Source of the DNA: DASROJ01 sp035646975
GTDB lineage: Bacteria > Acidobacteriota > Polarisedimenticolia > JACPZX01 > DASXTC01
Assembly (NCBI GenBank): GCA_035646975.1
Contig: DASROJ010000323.1
Span: 1-6,090, forward strand
Reading direction: 5' to 3'
Length of the DNA stretch: 6,090 bases
Shown here: positions 5,275-6,090 of the stretch, one piece after another
How positions within the stretch are numbered: position 1 is the first letter of the stretch
Layout: each line of letters starts with the position of its first letter
Translations under genes and position numbers: made by a program
Notes under the pieces: generated by a model
What the model was told of the DNA's origin: nothing
Databases searched by the model: none
Seen by the model: only the letters and a program-made list of their open reading frames with translations

Positions 5275-6090
5275 CCGTGTTGCCCGCCGGCCTCTTCCAG
5301 GGCGGCCACGCTGTCGACATCCTTGTCGCCTCTTCCCGAGAGGTTGATGATGAGGGACGCCTCGCGCGGCATCCCGCGGGCAAGGTGCCGGGCGTGCGCC
5401 ACCGCGTGCGCGCTCTCGAGCGCCGGGATGATCCCCTCCGTTTCCGCGAGCAGGTGAAATGCCGAAAGCGCCTCGGCGTCGCCAACCGAGACGTAGCTTG
5501 CGCGCCCCGACTCCCGCAGCCAGGCATGCTCCGGGCCGATCGCCGGGTAATCGAGACCCGCGGAGATCGAGTGGGTCGTGGAGATGTTGCCATCCGCATC
5601 CTGCAGCACGTAGGTGCAGGTCCCGTGCAGCACGCCTCGCGCCGCCTGGCCGCTCCCCTCGAATCGGGCCGCGTGTTCGCCGGGGCCCGGGCCGCGCCCG
5701 CCAGCCTCCACTCCGACAAGGGCGACAGCCTCGTCATCGAGGAATGGATGAAAAAGCCCGATCGAGTTGCTCCCCCCTCCCACGCAGGCCAGCAGGAGAT
5801 CGGGCAGCCTGCCTTCGGCCGCCAGGATCTGCTCGCGGGCCTCGCGCCCGATCACCGAATGAAAATCGCGCACCATCATCGGGAACGGATGCGCCCCCAG
5901 CACGGAGCCGAGGATGTAGTGAGTGTCCCGCACGTTGGTGACCCAATCCCGCATCGCTTCGTTGATGGCGTCCTTGAGAGTCCGGCTGCCCGAGGAGACC
6001 TCGACCACCGTCGCGCCCAGCAGTCTCATCCGGTAGACGTTCAGCCGCTGCCGTCGCATGTCCTCCGAGCCCATGTAGATGACGCATTGA
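5271..6090 (-). CDS. trpB: Tryptophan synthase beta chain (N-terminal part outside window)
   Basis: PLP enzyme that joins indole and serine to make tryptophan. Only the last 272 or so of about 400 residues are present. The frame stays open to the right edge, and the bases before the first ATG (6074) encode QCVIY, matching the TrpB family context of xCVIYMG. The gene therefore continues upstream and that ATG is internal. Numbering from the internal M at 6074: RTLKDAINEAMRDWVTN (31-47), the VRDFHSVIGRE stretch (68-78) typical of the classic TrpB1 type, the PLP-phosphate loop GGGSN (99-103), SAGLDYPAIGPEHA (171-184) and the cofactor-ring motif LSGRGDKD (245-252). The PLP lysine (K87 in E. coli/Salmonella) lies outside the window, so an intact active site cannot be confirmed. 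The stop overlaps the trpA start by four bases. Confidence 0.96.
   Translation of the reverse strand, partial: QCVIYMGSEDMRRQRLNVYRMRLLGATVVEVSSGSRTLKDAINEAMRDWVTNVRDTHYILGSVLGAHPFPMMVRDFHSVIGREAREQILAAEGRLPDLLLACVGGGSNSIGLFHPFLDDEAVALVGVEAGGRGPGPGEHAARFEGSGQAARGVLHGTCTYVLQDADGNISTTHSISAGLDYPAIGPEHAWLRESGRASYVSVGDAEALSAFHLLAETEGIIPALESAHAVAHARHLARGMPREASLIINLSGRGDKDVDSVAALEEAGGQHG

Noticed and set aside
1..6090. CRISPR arrays, tRNA genes, insertion sequences, direct repeats or phage-defence genes
   Set aside because: I read both strands and found no regularly spaced repeats, tRNA-like cloverleaf, transposase motifs or flanking inverted repeats. The window is almost entirely filled by six recognisable genes.

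Overview
This window reads as ordinary chromosomal DNA from a GC-rich bacterium. I did not compute GC content, but third codon positions are dominated by G and C throughout. Nothing marks a phage, plasmid or transposon. No rRNA, tRNA or CRISPR is visible. The taxon cannot be fixed from six genes. A Gram-negative, high-GC, probably environmental lineage is my inference from the respiratory-type iron-sulfur membrane protein, the membrane diguanylate cyclase and the type I-beta DAHP synthase.

Layout: the left third (2-2107, + strand) is one large gene missing only a short N-terminal stretch. It fuses a thioredoxin-reductase/YpdA-like FAD/NAD(P)H flavoprotein to a polytopic NapH/CcoG-like membrane domain that ends in two [4Fe-4S] ferredoxin motifs. 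Everything to its right lies on the - strand. Read in transcription order, from right to left, it is trpB (C-terminal two-thirds only, running off the right edge), trpA, a small AroQ-type chorismate mutase, aroF (DAHP synthase), a 98-base gap, and a membrane-bound GGDEF diguanylate cyclase. The last codons of the diguanylate cyclase overlap the end of the flavoprotein gene tail to tail by 28 bases.

The four aromatic amino acid genes form a compressed operon. trpB and trpA share an ATGA overlap. The chorismate mutase appears to start at a TTG inside the 3' end of trpA, and its stop is three bases before the aroF start. The group therefore joins the pathway's first step (DAHP synthase), the entry to the Phe/Tyr branch (chorismate mutase) and the last step of the Trp branch (tryptophan synthase). 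The diguanylate cyclase has its own strong Shine-Dalgarno and a GTG start. It could be read through from the operon or have its own promoter, since no convincing terminator separates them.

The least ordinary item is the flavoprotein/ferredoxin/membrane fusion. I see no wholly new system. All gaps between genes are under 100 bases.
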